Shown here piece after piece: positions 12,306 through 24,310 of a DNA stretch of 64,000 nucleotides. The number at the start of each line of letters is the position of its first letter. Within the stretch, counting starts at the first letter, position 1. Source of the DNA: Trema orientale (lineage: Eukaryota; Streptophyta; Magnoliopsida; Rosales; Cannabaceae); contig JXTC01000060.1 in assembly GCA_002914845.1 (NCBI GenBank), positions 676,313 to 740,312 of the forward strand, in the 5' to 3' direction. Under the pieces are notes generated by a model that did not search any database, was not told where the DNA came from, and saw nothing but the letters and a program-made list of their open reading frames with translations. The translations under genes and the position numbers were made by a program.

Positions 12306-12529
12306 AATGACATTTTATTCATCTTATATTTGGTGTTTCATTCTCCTTTTGTTTTAAAGGCCAATCTCGGATGTTTTAATATGCGCGCATCACCATATAT
12401 GAGTTTTAAGCAGCCTACGTAGGTGACATATGTATGTACTAAAATGGAATATGATTAGAATATTAATTATTCTGCAGAAGAGTCTTAAATCGTAACTACA
12501 AGTAAATAATTGAAAAGAAAACGTATACT

Positions 12530-13140
12530 ATATATGGAGTATTTCTCGATGTGGGATGGATATCAGGTTTCACCTAAGTTAAATAAAATATCAGAACGGT
12601 AGTACTGGTGCTATATATATATATATAGCTGATTTCAATTTTCATATGGAAGAGCAATATTGAGATATATATATATATATATATGTATATAGAGTAGCAA
12701 AATTTATTAGCAATGAATTGAAAAAAGCGTCTTACATAAAGTAGCCATCACATGCATATTATTATTGTCTTTACTTGGCCGTAAGAAAACTTTAGAAAAT
12801 AAACACACACAGTAATGAAGATAACATAAAAGATGAAAAAAGTAATCATGATTAATTAATTAATAAATTAAAATCAAGCTTAGTCACGACTACATACTCG
12901 GTGCTAATAAGCCTATCTCCCAATGGAGAAACAACATTGTGGTATCCCCACTGCGTTTCATATATAGCTAGTAGTACACCATAATGAATGTCCAGTATCC
13001 AGGTCCTATTCACCTCACAAACTGACCAGTGACCCACGTACACCACCCTTGAACATATATCCCTGGATAAGTTTCCAGAGTCGCCTATATATATTGATCA
13101 TCACATAATCCTTTGTTATTGCTTATCCTAGATCTGGTAC
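12530..13140 (+). promoter_or_regulatory. promoter block of the 13.4 kb unit (type I)
   Basis: Core at 12912-12965: 'ctatctcccaatgg', 'aacaacattgtggtatcccc', 'actgcgtttcata'. A TATA box (cctatatatattg) lies at 13084-13096, and a splice donor candidate, ctg|gtacct, is at 13137. The order CCAAT palindrome, TATA, donor is shared with the 28 and 34 kb units. Confidence 0.6.
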
Positions 13141-13359
13141 CTTTAAAATTTTCGGTAAAAACTCGATATTATATTACGTGCATTTAATTAGGATATATTA
13201 ATTTACTTTATAGATCTAGTATATAATTGTTAGTCATTAGTTTCGACATGTCTGCTAAGTCACAGTTAATTACTTTTGCTTTATTAATTACTAATTATCG
13301 TCTTATATTTCTGGTTTAATTAGTGGCATTATAATTAATCCAACGCTACTTTGATCATC

Positions 13360-13703
13360 ATGAAAATCCTAGTTGTACTCCTGGTATAGTCAGCTTTGTG
13401 GCCTTCTTGGCATCTCCCGTTATTACTGAAGGGCAAATGCAACCGGTGTCAGTACTCGACAACGATCGACGACACAATCCAGGTGATGAAGATCATCATC
13501 ATCATCAGCCAATCATCCATCCAAATGGTTTTGGTCGAAAGGTCCTTAATGCTGAAGTTGCAGCTAAATCGAATACTGCTGATGATGATGATGAAAAGAA
13601 CGTGGCTCATGGCAATACGCATCTAGTTGGTGGTGATGAGGAAGGCGAAAACCACCGCGTTTATATAAGCAAAAACAAGACAGCTAGTACTACTCAAAAC
13701 TGA
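13360..13703 (+). pseudogene. secreted peptide precursor, disrupted N-terminus
   Basis: Closest relatives are the genes at 28.4 and 34.6 kb. The start MKILVVLLV is followed by a TAG stop: relative to the paralogs there are two extra bases in the signal-peptide region, so the rest of the protein is in another frame. From 13398 that frame is open for 101 codons (FLASPVITEG, then DNDRRHNPG, FGRKVLN, an acidic DDDDEKN stretch and a C-terminal ISKNKTA). The splice acceptor of the 5' UTR intron is also changed (CAG in the 34 kb unit, CTG here at 13311). The long intact downstream frame points to recent inactivation. A sequencing error or strain polymorphism in the signal-peptide region would be an alternative. 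Confidence 0.8.
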
Positions 13704-13994
13704 TGTCTAATGGACAATCCAAACGCGCGTATACGTACTTTTCTTGTTCCCTGGAGATACATGATCTTATGTATTAATAATCTGGACGTTTTCATAATTT
13801 TATAATTAAGTGTAACAGGTCAACAGCTAGCTAGCTAGCTTATTTGTACGTAGCCAAAACAAATACATACGTACGGCGCCTCCTATCTAGCTGTAAGTAC
13901 TAGGCTCACCGATGATTATGGTGATTGAATAATCAATAGTAGTATATAGTTCTGTGTATCCTATATGTTTTGTGCCATCTATATCATATATGGA

Positions 13995-14000
13995 AATAAA
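13995..14000 (+). terminator. poly(A) signal of the 13.4 kb unit
   Basis: AATAAA inside 'ggaaataaaacaccatgcat', about 290 bases after the stop. The surrounding 13840-14125 stretch (ggcgcc, ctaggctcaccgatgat, ggcatggttttgtgtgctgcc) is repeated at 28920-29130. Confidence 0.65.
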
Positions 14001-14124
14001 ACACCATGCATTGTGACATCTCTGGCATGGTTTTGTGTGCTGCCTGTACTCCTGAATGTACATGATGACAAGACTCAATCAATGCACCTGGCCTCTAAGA
14101 GTGATGCCCCTTTACCCAATTACC

Positions 14125-15150
14125 TTGCTTGATCTTGATCCATGCAAGCAATCAATTAATGATTTGGGTAAAATCCGAAAAAAAAAAAAAATTCTTAATC
14201 TCAGGCTCGGCCACAGATGTAGCCCCTTTAGTTTTAGCATAATTGATGATGTCTATATTTTGGCAAACACATAGTACGTTTAACTAACATGGTATTGAAT
14301 AAACCATAATGACCTGTATTAGCCAAATTATGAACGGAATTGATCTCGTCAAGGGACTGCATTTGACTCCTTCAAACTCTATATATATATATTCGTATAG
14401 TAACCATATGTAAAAACCGTGATCTAAGTCTCTACTTTCCAGTCAACTTTTTCTTGATTAACTAATAAGATCTAAATCTTCAAAGGGAAAGATCAGTGCC
14501 TCATCTTGACTTCTACGCCTAGCTAGGACAGGAATTATATCTAGTTATAAGACCGTTTCGTGGTGAACCATATTTTTATTACCACTTTAAATGATATTTT
14601 TTGAGGCATAGCCATTCTATTTATGACACGTGTCTTAATTAATAGAATGAGTGTTCCTAAAACTTAATTCAAAACTGGTCTAAAAATGTCATTTGGCCAA
14701 AATTGATCCTAGTTCCTGCCCAATTTTCTAGGACTCTACGTCTAGTAATAAATAATGCTGAGAAGTACTTCAAATGATTAAATAGTTACTTTGGAACTAA
14801 GTACTAGAAGAAGAAAAGCTCAAGTAGAATTAATTTTTAGCTTTAAGTATTACTTTGACAAAATGTACTAAGATCTGTACNAAATATCTAAAAAGTTTTA
14901 TTTCATTGATTTAGTATAAAAATGTCTAAAAAATTTTAATTATATTAGACGTTCTATTTTTAGAAAATATTTTGAATTCCAACTAGTGAACATTTCTCAC
15001 AGTTCGTATACATCATTAAATATAAATTGAATCATAATTAGAAAATACAAATCAAGTTCAAATCCATGCATCATCATCATCTGCTTCTAAGTATCAAGTA
15101 CTAATATGGCATATAAGGCTTACAGAAATAATTGAAAGTAGTAATCCTGC
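14125..15150. other. downstream half of array unit, no gene
   Basis: The stretch 14330-14830 matches 29380-29800 in order (aaccgtgatc, taccactttaaa, ggtctaaaaatgtcattt, aataatgctgagaagtac). The 13 and 28 kb units therefore share at least 1 kb downstream of the stop codon, which shows segmental duplication. One undetermined base is at 14881. Confidence 0.5.
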
Positions 15151-15159
15151 TTTAATGCT

Positions 15160-16690
15160 AATTCAATTCATAATCGAACAAAAATAAAACTAAGCTTAAT
15201 CCAGCACCTAGCATTACCAAGATAACGAACTGCTCTCGAAGAGTGGACTCCCAATCCTTCTGATCACCGAGGTCGCACTAGATACCAACTAAGGAAGGAA
15301 GGTAAGAGAATGAGCATAACAATACCCAGTGGGTAAATAATTACATCATTTGAAACCCTTTTGTGATGGAAAGTTCATGCATAGTTAGTTTAATCCAAAA
15401 CATATTTGCAAATTATTACGTATATAGAAATTCCAAACCGATAATCAAAATACATACATATATATATGAAAATAATATCATAAAAACTATTTAATTTACA
15501 AGTACATAACATAAATCAATCTATACCCATAAGCTCATATCCTCTCATCACGGAAATCAGGGTGTTGACACTATTTGTGCCATATAACCTACCTAACATC
15601 TAAGCATGCCATACCCAGAGAGGACTACACCTAAGTATTGCCTATCAAACCTGAAGAGGCAACCGTATTGCTTAAACCTACCAAATGGGGAGGTAATTAG
15701 AAGAAAAGTCCGCACAAGTTTACGAACTCTATACTAACAGTGGGGTACAGAGTGCCACCTGTATATAAACCCATGATACTAACATAGTGCTCATGTGTGA
15801 TTATATGACATGAGCATTCTGAACTGATTGTGTAAAAACAAACACGTAGTGTTCAAGTGTCAAACATGCCATGGTTTTTCAGTAAAATAGTCATTTCAGT
15901 TTTTAGAAAAACGGGCAGTATAAGGGCTATAATTTTGATATATTCAAAAATAACTTACACTCCGAAAAGTCCCGGTCAATGTCCAAAAAAAGTCAATTTC
16001 CACAAAAACTATAATATGAAACATAATACAGTTTTTATACAAAATTAGTGTAAAATAAAGGTAATTGAGTCACTACCTCACTAGAATAATGATAACACGC
16101 TATTAGATGCTTGTGATGTCGTTGGGTGATAGTTTGGAGGGTCGGTAATCGATTCCAATTCTTTAATCTTTTGCTTTGGAAGGGCGACTTCTCAATAGAG
16201 CCTCAATTCAAGAAATGGATGATATCACTGAATTTCTAGCGCCCAAAATAGCTATGTTAGACATATAACTTGATTAATTCATATTCGGGCCGAAATCCGT
16301 CCTACGACATGCAATACAAGGCAAAATCTGAGCCGTTTGATCTTATTTTCCATGCGCTTTACGAAACATAGTCAATATATATATCTCTTTTTTCACAATT
16401 TCACGATTACATCCCAAATATGATAATCATTTCACGATCCAACAGTCAAATCATAATTTCACTGTTCAAAACTAAATACCTTAAACTACCAAATATAACA
16501 AATTTCAAATAGGACAAAATTGAGAGTCAAGAATCATACCAATCGAAAGCTCTCATTGAGATGAGTTGAAAGAGTCCGGGATCATGACCTGAAGTAGCCG
16601 GAAACAGTGCCAGTGGTCGATTACCTCTATAGCCCTGCAACTCCAACAGGAGCTTCGTTTGGAGGCGGCGCATCGATCTGGGTGGTAGGT
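15160..16690 (-). mobile_element. non-coding LTR-like repeat, minus copy
   Basis: Reverse-complement relative of 3057-5265, in the opposite order: 15280-15310 (aaggaaggaaggtaagagaa) pairs with about 4815-4835, 15670-15700 (cctaccaaatggggaggtaa) with 4444-4463, and 16120-16400 with 3720-4020. No ORF. The two copies form a divergent inverted repeat about 10 kb apart. Unclassified LTR-type element. Confidence 0.5.
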
Positions 16691-16804
16691 GACTGTCGAC
16701 AATGGCCGAAGGGCCGTTGATCTACTTCGTCCGTTGATCTACTTCATCCGTGGTCTGAGAGTGGATGTAGGCTGAAGAATTTGGAGCTGAACCACTATAA
16801 CCAC

Positions 16805-16930
16805 TATAATCGTTGGTGTCGTTTATCTTGATTGCTTTGTCGTTTTAATTCTGGTGTTGTTAGTTTCTTGCTCTGTTTCTTCTCTCTGCTGCGATTCTTG
16901 TTCTGTTTCTGATCAATCTTGATGTAAGAT
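16805..16930 (+). repeat. GTCGTTT-rich patch 3 (short)
   Basis: Three to four GTCGTTT-like heptamers with T-rich spacers (ggtgtcgtttatcttg, ttgtcgttttaattc) directly after the LTR-like repeat and before the next promoter block. Confidence 0.5.
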
Positions 16931-16959
16931 TGTTGCTGACACTCAACATATATAAATAT

Positions 16960-17290
16960 ATATCAGTCAAGAAAGATAATGGGTTCATTATAATTACGGA
17001 TACGAAAACAAAATTTTACTTTTTTTCCCATGTAACACTCAACTTGTACCCTAAATTTAATCCCGGAAGTGATTATTCATTATTAAATAATTTATCATAT
17101 TAATAATAGTGAAAAGGCCTTAACGATAAGGGCTTAATCATTATGACATTTTGGGTGGTCACAGCCCGCCTCCGGAAGGTGCCATAGCCAATAATAACAT
17201 ACGTATGTTTGATATATTTTATCCACACGGCTGGTTTTCTTTCGTTGGTGATCAATCAGTTCTTTCGAATACTGTACAATAGTGCCTAAA
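16960..17290 (+). promoter_or_regulatory. array promoter block without gene (type II)
   Basis: Motif order 'taattacggatacgaaaaca', 'ttttttcccatgtaacactc', 'aacttgtaccctaaattt', 'ttttgggtggtcacagcc', 'aaggtgccatagcc', 'cacacggctggttttctttc', 'gatcaatcagttctttcg'. It matches 7050-7370 and 40095-40430. A partial TA-flanked MITE (17310-17386) and a Copia remnant follow where the gene should be. Confidence 0.55.
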
Positions 17291-17309
17291 TATATATATG
17301 GTTCTCAAT

Positions 17310-17386
17310 CTAATAGGTATTTGTTTTTACCTATTCATAGATATTTCTTTTTTTAGTCATTAGATCATAATCTAACGGCTAGTACA
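17310..17386. mobile_element. fragment of TA-flanked MITE
   Basis: The left end 'caatctaataggtatttg' and an internal 'attagatcataatctaacgg' piece of the MITE family seen at 33699-33937. The right end is lost at the Copia junction. Confidence 0.4.
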
Positions 17387-17602
17387 ATTGACTATATAAA
17401 TGCATAGTATTAATTCACAGCAAATAGAAACGTACAAAAAGAATAGATTTAATACCACTTGTAGCTTATTAGCGGATCCTAGTTTTTCTGTCTTCTAAAC
17501 CATGATCGTCTAATTCAAGCCTCAAACATAACTGGATGAATGTGTAGGCGTTGCGTACAATTTCTTAAACTCACACTTTAAATACTTGCAATATTCTCAA
17601 CA

Positions 17603-18240
17603 TTTGTTTCAACAACAATTGCTGAGCCATCTTTACCTTTATCTTTTGATATCGATTCAAAGGTTTATAGTTTATTGAGTAATTGAGTCATCGTATAATT
17701 CAACTTGTTCATAACATAGTTACTCTTGAACTGAAGAAAATCAGGTGAGAGTGATTCCATAATCATACTCACTTGGGTGTGGTCATCGATCGTAGTCCTG
17801 TGAACTTCAACCTCTCCAAAGTAATGGATCATATTCAAACCATGATCTCTCACTGGAGTTCCTCTCTTCATCTTCGCATTCATAGCCTTTTTAATGGCGT
17901 CATGACGAGATTGATTAGATTAATACATGGCCTGGAGAGACTCCATTATCTTATAAGTAGTCTCCATCTTTTCGTGCTTAGCTCTAAGTACGTCGGTCAT
18001 GCCTGCTAACACGTAGCAGCGGGCTTTATTAATGACATGAGTCTATTTTTCATAACTTTCTCGTGCAGCACAAGTAGCATTAGCAGTGGGTTGTGGAGGA
18101 CATTCCTTCATAAGTACAAACTTGTAGTCTTCACTAACAAGCACGATATTCATATTACTTTTCCACTTGATAAAATTATCTCAAGTTAATTTTTCATCTG
18201 TAAGTAACGCGATAATAGGATTCGAGGTTAATATGTTTGC
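17603..18240 (-). pseudogene. Copia gag (UBN2-type) remnant
   Basis: Minus-strand translation gives recognisable Ty1/Copia gag segments: NFIKWKSNMNIVLVSEDYKF, then RHDAIKKAMNAKMKRGTPVR, HTQVSMIMESLSPDFLQFKS and NYVMNKLNYTMTQLLNKL. These are conserved in the UBN2 gag-polypeptide family. At least three in-frame stops interrupt it (after SYEK, after QAMY, and after LLNKL, where the paralogs continue). It is not functional and no zinc knuckle or protease follows. Confidence 0.75.
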
Positions 18241-19582
18241 TGAGATTAAATAAATAAAACAACATTCAATATATTTGAAAAAGTAAATATCATAAAGAAT
18301 TAGGAATAGTAAACATGATGCATGATGCAAGTAAGTAAACACATAAACTTAATTATTAATTCCACGGCAATTCAATTTTCTCTAACTAGGTGTCATTAGA
18401 ATAGGTTACATAATTATTAATTGAATTGAGACATTCTCAATTAATAAATAAAATATAAAAATATCTCATATTTTCTTTTATTTATTAACTACCGTTTTAT
18501 GATCAAGACACTATTAACAGTTTAATTGTATCCTCATGAGTGTGACTCATTATTTCATATTCTAGCAACTTAACCCAAAATTGCCACCATAGGGTAGGTC
18601 AATTTTGAAATATATTTTAAAATTCTATCTCTTGGAAATTAAGTCTTGTTATTAGTTTAAATGGACACTCTCTGAAACGAAGATAAAATCTAAGTATTTC
18701 TAGGTGCTAATGAAATCTCACGGTGCTTAATTAGTAATGGAGACCGTGGGATATATGACAATATATCCCTCTCCCACTCATTATTTTAAAATCTTATATG
18801 TTTTTACTAATAAACATCTAATGTTTATTTAACCTAGTTGTTATATCTAATATAATTTTATAGGTTAAACTATTTGTCCAATCTTATTGGTCCTAAATAA
18901 ATTACTAGATTTTCTAAAAATCTAAATTTATTATTATCAGAATAATTTAGCTAATCTAATTAATCTAATTAATAAGAATAGCCTAAATTTAATAAGTGTG
19001 ATAATACCAAAATTTAACTATTAATCTTAAATCACATTATTTAATTTTTTATTCCTATTTAGTAATTTAATCCAATTAAATTCATCATATTCTTCCTAAA
19101 CTATTTTATCACGAATATAACATGTATGCATGACATTCATAAATGACTATGAGTAGGTATAATGAATGCCATATTATAATGCATGTTCATGTTATACATA
19201 TCACATATAATATAATAATAAAAGAAAAATGATATTTAGCCGGGTTTCTTATGAAATTACAACTCAATAAAATAATAAAATTACAAAGAGTTAAAGGCAC
19301 GCAAGCCCAAAAGTTATTCGCTGGTTTTTTTCAGCATCCTTTCTTCTTTTGGTATTTTTACAAATCAGATTTGTAAAAGGTGATATTTTTGTAAATACTT
19401 TACAAAACTAGCCTAATCCATATGATTATCTAAATAACCATTTGGAGCTGGGCTTGGGCCTTGACCTATTTTTTCTTTTTTACTAGAAACATAATATATA
19501 TATATTGTTTATATTAATTATACATTTTTTTATTAAACTATTTAATAAAATGATATATTAATATATATATATATATATATAT

Positions 19583-19822
19583 GGGCACCAATCCAATAGG
19601 TATTTTTTTTTTCACCTTATACATAAGAATCAATTTGGTCAATGAAAATTTATCATACACATTTTTTTATACTAAAAAGTAAGAGAGAGAAAAAGTATTA
19701 ATGATGCACGTCTTTTTATGTACCTCATAATAGCCGTTGGATCACTATTAGATGATGATCTAACTGCTAAAAAAAATACCTATATATAGGTTAAAAAAAA
19801 ATACCTACTGGATTGATGTCCT
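19583..19822. mobile_element. TA-flanked MITE, copy A
   Basis: Left end GGGCACCAATCCAATAGG followed by poly(T); right end reads aatacctactggattg, giving an imperfect inverted repeat of about 30 bp including the A/T tract. The interior has 'gccgttggatcac' and 'gatgatgatctaac'. Both sides are (TA)n. Other copies: 22918-23154, 33699-33937, 43909-44150 and fragments at 17310 and 37097. Confidence 0.7.
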
Positions 19823-21950
19823 ATGTATATATATATATTATATTTAAAAAAAATTTGTGTGAGTTCTTTGGGACGTCGGATCAGCTCCAAACAGAAATAT
19901 CTCTATCATATTCTTTGTATATTACAAGGAAAAAGAAAGAAAAATACATTAAAGTCTATTCTCCAAAATTATGATTTATATATTTCAATATAATTAAAAT
20001 AAATTACAAAAAATTAAAACCTAAGGAACCATATAATTAAAATATCAACCATATATCCACCATATGATAACTCATCCATTCATCATCAGATACATATAAA
20101 ATAAATAATGCCCACTCACGCATACAAATAATTTATACTATATACTTATATAACTGCTCTGATATCAATTGTAGGTTTTCAAAATGATTTTCGCAGGGGA
20201 AGATTGGCCCAGGAACAGTAAAAAATTTTCTCAAAACAATTGACTATATGAGTGCATAGTATAAATTCATAGCAAATATAAACATACAAAGAGAATAGAT
20301 CTAATATCTCTTATAGCCTATTAGCAGATCTTAGCTTTTCTGTCTTCTAAACTACGATCTTCTAATCCAACTCTCAAGCATAACTGGATGAATGTGTGGG
20401 CGTTGTATACAATTTCTAAAACTCATATTTTAGGCACTTGTAATATTCTCAACACATGAGATTGCAAGAGTTTGTTCTATAAAGAATATGAAGACTCTCT
20501 TCTAAGTAATACGTAGTATATCTCTTTTCTACTAGGATTTTCTTTATATATATATGTATCTATTAAATTATTTAATAAAAAATATATTAATCAAATTAAT
20601 ATATATATGTATATATAACATAAAAACACGTGGCTTTGCTTTTTAAAGAAAATATAATATATATCATATATATAACTAATTAATCTAATTAATTAATATA
20701 TATATAAACTAGTAGATAACTCCTTCAAGGAAGATATTTCACTTTCAGTCAGTTTCCCAATTTCTATTTATCTAATTATCTAATAATTAGATATTTTTTA
20801 AATTCAAAATTTAAACAAATTAGGAATTTATCTCTCTATAATTTAAATTAATTAATTCAAAATTAATTAATTAATAACAATTTCTAATTATTATAGATAA
20901 ACAATTTATCTAGACAAAGTGTGCAGTAATAGAAATAATGTAATATCCAATACAGTGTTTATAAGAGGTAGAATTGGGGACCTATGGACCTGTAATTCAA
21001 GCTCTAATAAATTATGACAATTAATTGAACTCTTTAATTAATTTATCTAATTTATTAGTTCTAGTATTACTCTACTAAAAGTTTGAAACTGCACTCTTAA
21101 AGTTACAGAATTAATTTACTCAGAAAACAGTAAGCAGTCCATCGATTTAATCATTACATGTAGTTCAATCCTCCATAGATAATTCATAACTGAAGCTAGT
21201 CATATTCCGTTTACCTCTCCAATTACATCTTTATCCTTGTGTACCATTGATTCTCCAATGAACAATTAATTTATAAATCTTTTGTAAATTGAATACTCAA
21301 ACTATTCAAGTCCTAAATCAATTCACAAGGGAATCATCTTTGTAGCTTCCTAATGGAAAGAATGAATTCTATATCTGTACGCTATATTCTCAGCTACTCA
21401 TCTCATCATACTTCCAAAATACAAGTATTTCGATCTGTTTAGGAAACAAACCTTTAAGAAGTATGTTAAAGAACATAATGTTATACATATGAGTCTATAA
21501 CTATTTAGGATTAAGATTGATTTACGTATAATCATCTAGTGGCATTATTTGAACTATCAACAGTTAACAGAATTTATGTGAGATTTAAATCATATCTGGT
21601 CCAATCCTATATATTCGAATTACATAAAGTACCTCCATTATGATGTTAACACATCAATAACCCAGATAAAACTATTACATTCTTAATGTTAATGGACCGT
21701 ACTAATAATATTTAATTAAAGATATCATACTTTAATTAATTATTACGGACTATATTTAGTTTATTATCCATAAATTTAATCCTTATATATATAACACTTA
21801 TATACTAAATTTGTAGTCACATAAATAAACTACAGATTTTCTGATATTTAAAGACATACAAATTATGCACAGATTCAAATAGAAAAATGTGATTTTATTA
21901 ATCCAGCAAATATTCAAAATATACATATATTTAGGAAATAAATACTAACA

Positions 21951-22917
21951 ACTTTTACAATAAAAAAACGTGTGTGATAAATTTTAATTAGGCAAAATAA
22001 TACTCATAGATAAGTAAAAAAAAAAAAAATGACTGAATTGGTGCCGATATATATAAGAATTTATAGAATGTGGAATGAACTTGGGAATTGAGCCTTTTGA
22101 TCCAGCAGCTTAGGGTTTTTAAATATATCCTTTTTATTGTTTTATTAAGGCAACTAAATAAAGAGGACACGTATTAATGATTTTCTTCTTTTCTTTTGGG
22201 TTCGTTTTTTCTTTTTAGCTGTTTGTTCCTACTTAGCCCATGCAGTCTCTTCTGGTCTTTTAGGCACAAGAGAGATGTTTGTGTATTGACTTATTTTACG
22301 GCTACCTTTTGTTTGTATCATTTTGAATATAGGTAATTAGATAAGTTTATATATAAGAGTTTCTATAACAAGTCACGTGATTTGGGCACGTGCATTAATT
22401 TAAACTAGTATATATATATAGTTGACAATATAGAATATATACACATTATAACATGTATAACTTCAGAAATATCCATCAATTCTTCACCGCATTAATTTAA
22501 GATATTTCCTAATAGTGATCAGACACGTACGGGAGCTCGAGTTTTTTTGAGTGTGGCACTGTGCCCCGAATTTTTATGTATGAAGCTTTTTTTAACTCTT
22601 TTTTCCTATTTTTTTATCTTTATATTTTTCTCCTCTTTCTGAATGATTTAAATTGGGTTCTTAAAATTAATTTAGATTTAAAAAAAAAAATTAAAATCTA
22701 GAAACGGAATATATTTTATTTTAATTCACTCTTAACACAGACACGCACACAAATAGTATAGTTATTTTATAATTAATTAGATTTTTCAATCCAGAAACAA
22801 GGACATCATTGAATTCTTAACTCGATATTATTTCTAAAAATTCATATGCAAATTTTAAAAACTGAAAAATTGAGACCCCTCAATATATACACATACTTAA
22901 CACACATATATATATAG
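21951..22917. other. AT-rich intergenic stretch
   Basis: No gene. The part 22550-22850 (tttcctcctcttt, gggttcttaaaattaattta, acaaggacatcattgaattc) matches 39730-39965, showing that the 24 and 40 kb units were duplicated together with their far upstream flank. Confidence 0.45.
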
Positions 22918-23154
22918 ACATCAATTCAATTGGTATTTTTTTTTTAACCTATACATAGGTATCATTTTGGTCAATAAAAATTTATCATGCATATTTTTTT
23001 ATAATAAAAATAAAAGAGAGAAATAACATTAATAACGCACGTTTTTTTATGTATCTCATTATAACCGTTGGATCACCATTAGATGATGATCCGACGACTA
23101 AAAAAAATATCTGTACATAAGTAAAAATATATATATATATATATTGGCAACTTA
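22918..23154. mobile_element. TA-flanked MITE, copy B
   Basis: Same family as 33699-33937: 'caattggtatttttttttt', 'ataaccgttggatcacc', 'gatgatgatccgacg', 'attggcaac' at the right end. The right inverted repeat is partly replaced by TA repeats. Confidence 0.6.
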
Positions 23155-23849
23155 TATATATATACATATATATAGTACTCTAGGCGCTACAACTAGCTAT
23201 AATTTTGATTCATTAATAAGAACCCAACAAGCGTTAATGGGCAGAACTATTTTAATATCTTTCTATTAGGGATAAATAAGGTTATTAATTAATTTTGCAT
23301 GTAAGTGTCAACTTATATTGGGATGTGCTGAGTATATAGCTGAGAGGTGGAGGCAAAACATCATAATAAGATATGACTGGTGATGAAAGTCAAACAGATA
23401 GTAGCGCAGAAGTGAAGTAAATTAGTTAACCCCCTTAATTAATCGTACATGTAAACCTCACTTTGCTCATAATTTTAGTAACATATTTAATCAGTAATAA
23501 GAAATTAAATAAATATAGCAGCATAGACGGTGTTTTTGATATATAAGCAGGTTATGTGATCTTGAAATAGTCAATGATTGAAAAAACAAAAAGCTGGAAC
23601 TTGTTAAATGTAAACGAAAAACTTTGAGATACATATTAGAGTTATCAGTTTGTTTATATATATATGATATGTACACATCGCATGATGACATATGTATTAA
23701 TTATTACTTCTTTCAATACATATATATGCTCATATGTATTCATATATATGGTGCTAAACATGATCTTATAAGTTATTACCATCTATCAAACTATTGCCAA
23801 CCGTTAATACGGCGTGTACTTACACTCGTCCTTAGTAATTATTTTCATG

Positions 23850-24160
23850 GTCAACCACATATATATATGTATATATATCTGTAAGATTCATGAGAGATAT
23901 TAAAGGAAATTCATGATGGGCTTATGATTATAATTACATATATGAAAATAAAATTACCTTTTCCCATGTATTCAACTTTGTACCCCCTAATTGAATCATG
24001 GAATATGATTCATCATTGATTAATTCAACATAACGTTAATTATAAAGCTTAATCATAATTACATTCTCGGTGGCCACAGCCTATCTAGAAGGTGCCCCAA
24101 TCAACATTGTGATAAATAAATTATTGTATATGTATTTATATTCACACCGCTGGTAGCCTA
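23850..24160 (+). promoter_or_regulatory. promoter block of the 24 kb unit (type II)
   Basis: Near-identical in order to 40095-40390: 'ctgtaagattcatgagag', 'gaaaataaaattaccttttc', 'gattcatcattgattaattc', 'cggtggccacagcctatcta', 'gaaggtgccccaatcaacat', 'tatattcacaccgctggt'. In this copy the block is joined directly to the middle of the coding region; TATA box, 5' UTR intron and start codon are deleted. Confidence 0.65.
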
Positions 24161-24165
24161 TATAT

Positions 24166-24310
24166 CTGGCCGCCGACTTCTCAATAATGACGACAACTCC
24201 GATATTAATAACACAGCTATCGGTTAATAAAAGTACTACCTATTCCCTCACTGGCTGTGAAAATCATCATTACTTTATCAATGCTCATCCTAACTCACCG
24301 ACACGTTAAC
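24166..24310 (+). pseudogene. 5'-truncated copy of the 40.75 kb peptide gene
   Basis: The sequence begins abruptly with the codons for SGRRLLN and continues as DDNSDINNTAIG before a TAA stop, while the 40.75 kb gene has SGRRLLNDDDDSDIKNTANG. Nucleotide similarity continues past this stop to the normal stop and through the 3' flank (24316-24660 against 41028-41420). The signal peptide and pro-region are gone. One clean deletion between promoter and residue ~47 explains the structure. Confidence 0.85.

Larger units (their letters stand above)
17387..21950 (-). mobile_element. deleted Copia retrotransposon
   Basis: On the minus strand the element reads 5' LTR (21950 to 20170, TGTTAG...CCTACA), a primer-binding region (20169-20155, ATTGATATCAGAGCAG, matching the initiator-Met tRNA type 'TATCAGAGC'), an AT-rich leader, a broken gag (18240-17603) and a truncated 3' LTR piece (17602-17387). 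That piece matches 20240-20455 of the 5' LTR. The pol gene is missing. A MITE is nested at 19583-19822. The long AT-rich interval 18240-19580 may include a further insertion that I cannot resolve. Confidence 0.6.

Noticed and set aside
12098..12310. ORF over GTCGTTT patch 2
   Set aside because: Low-complexity translation of the repeat, no start context or domain.
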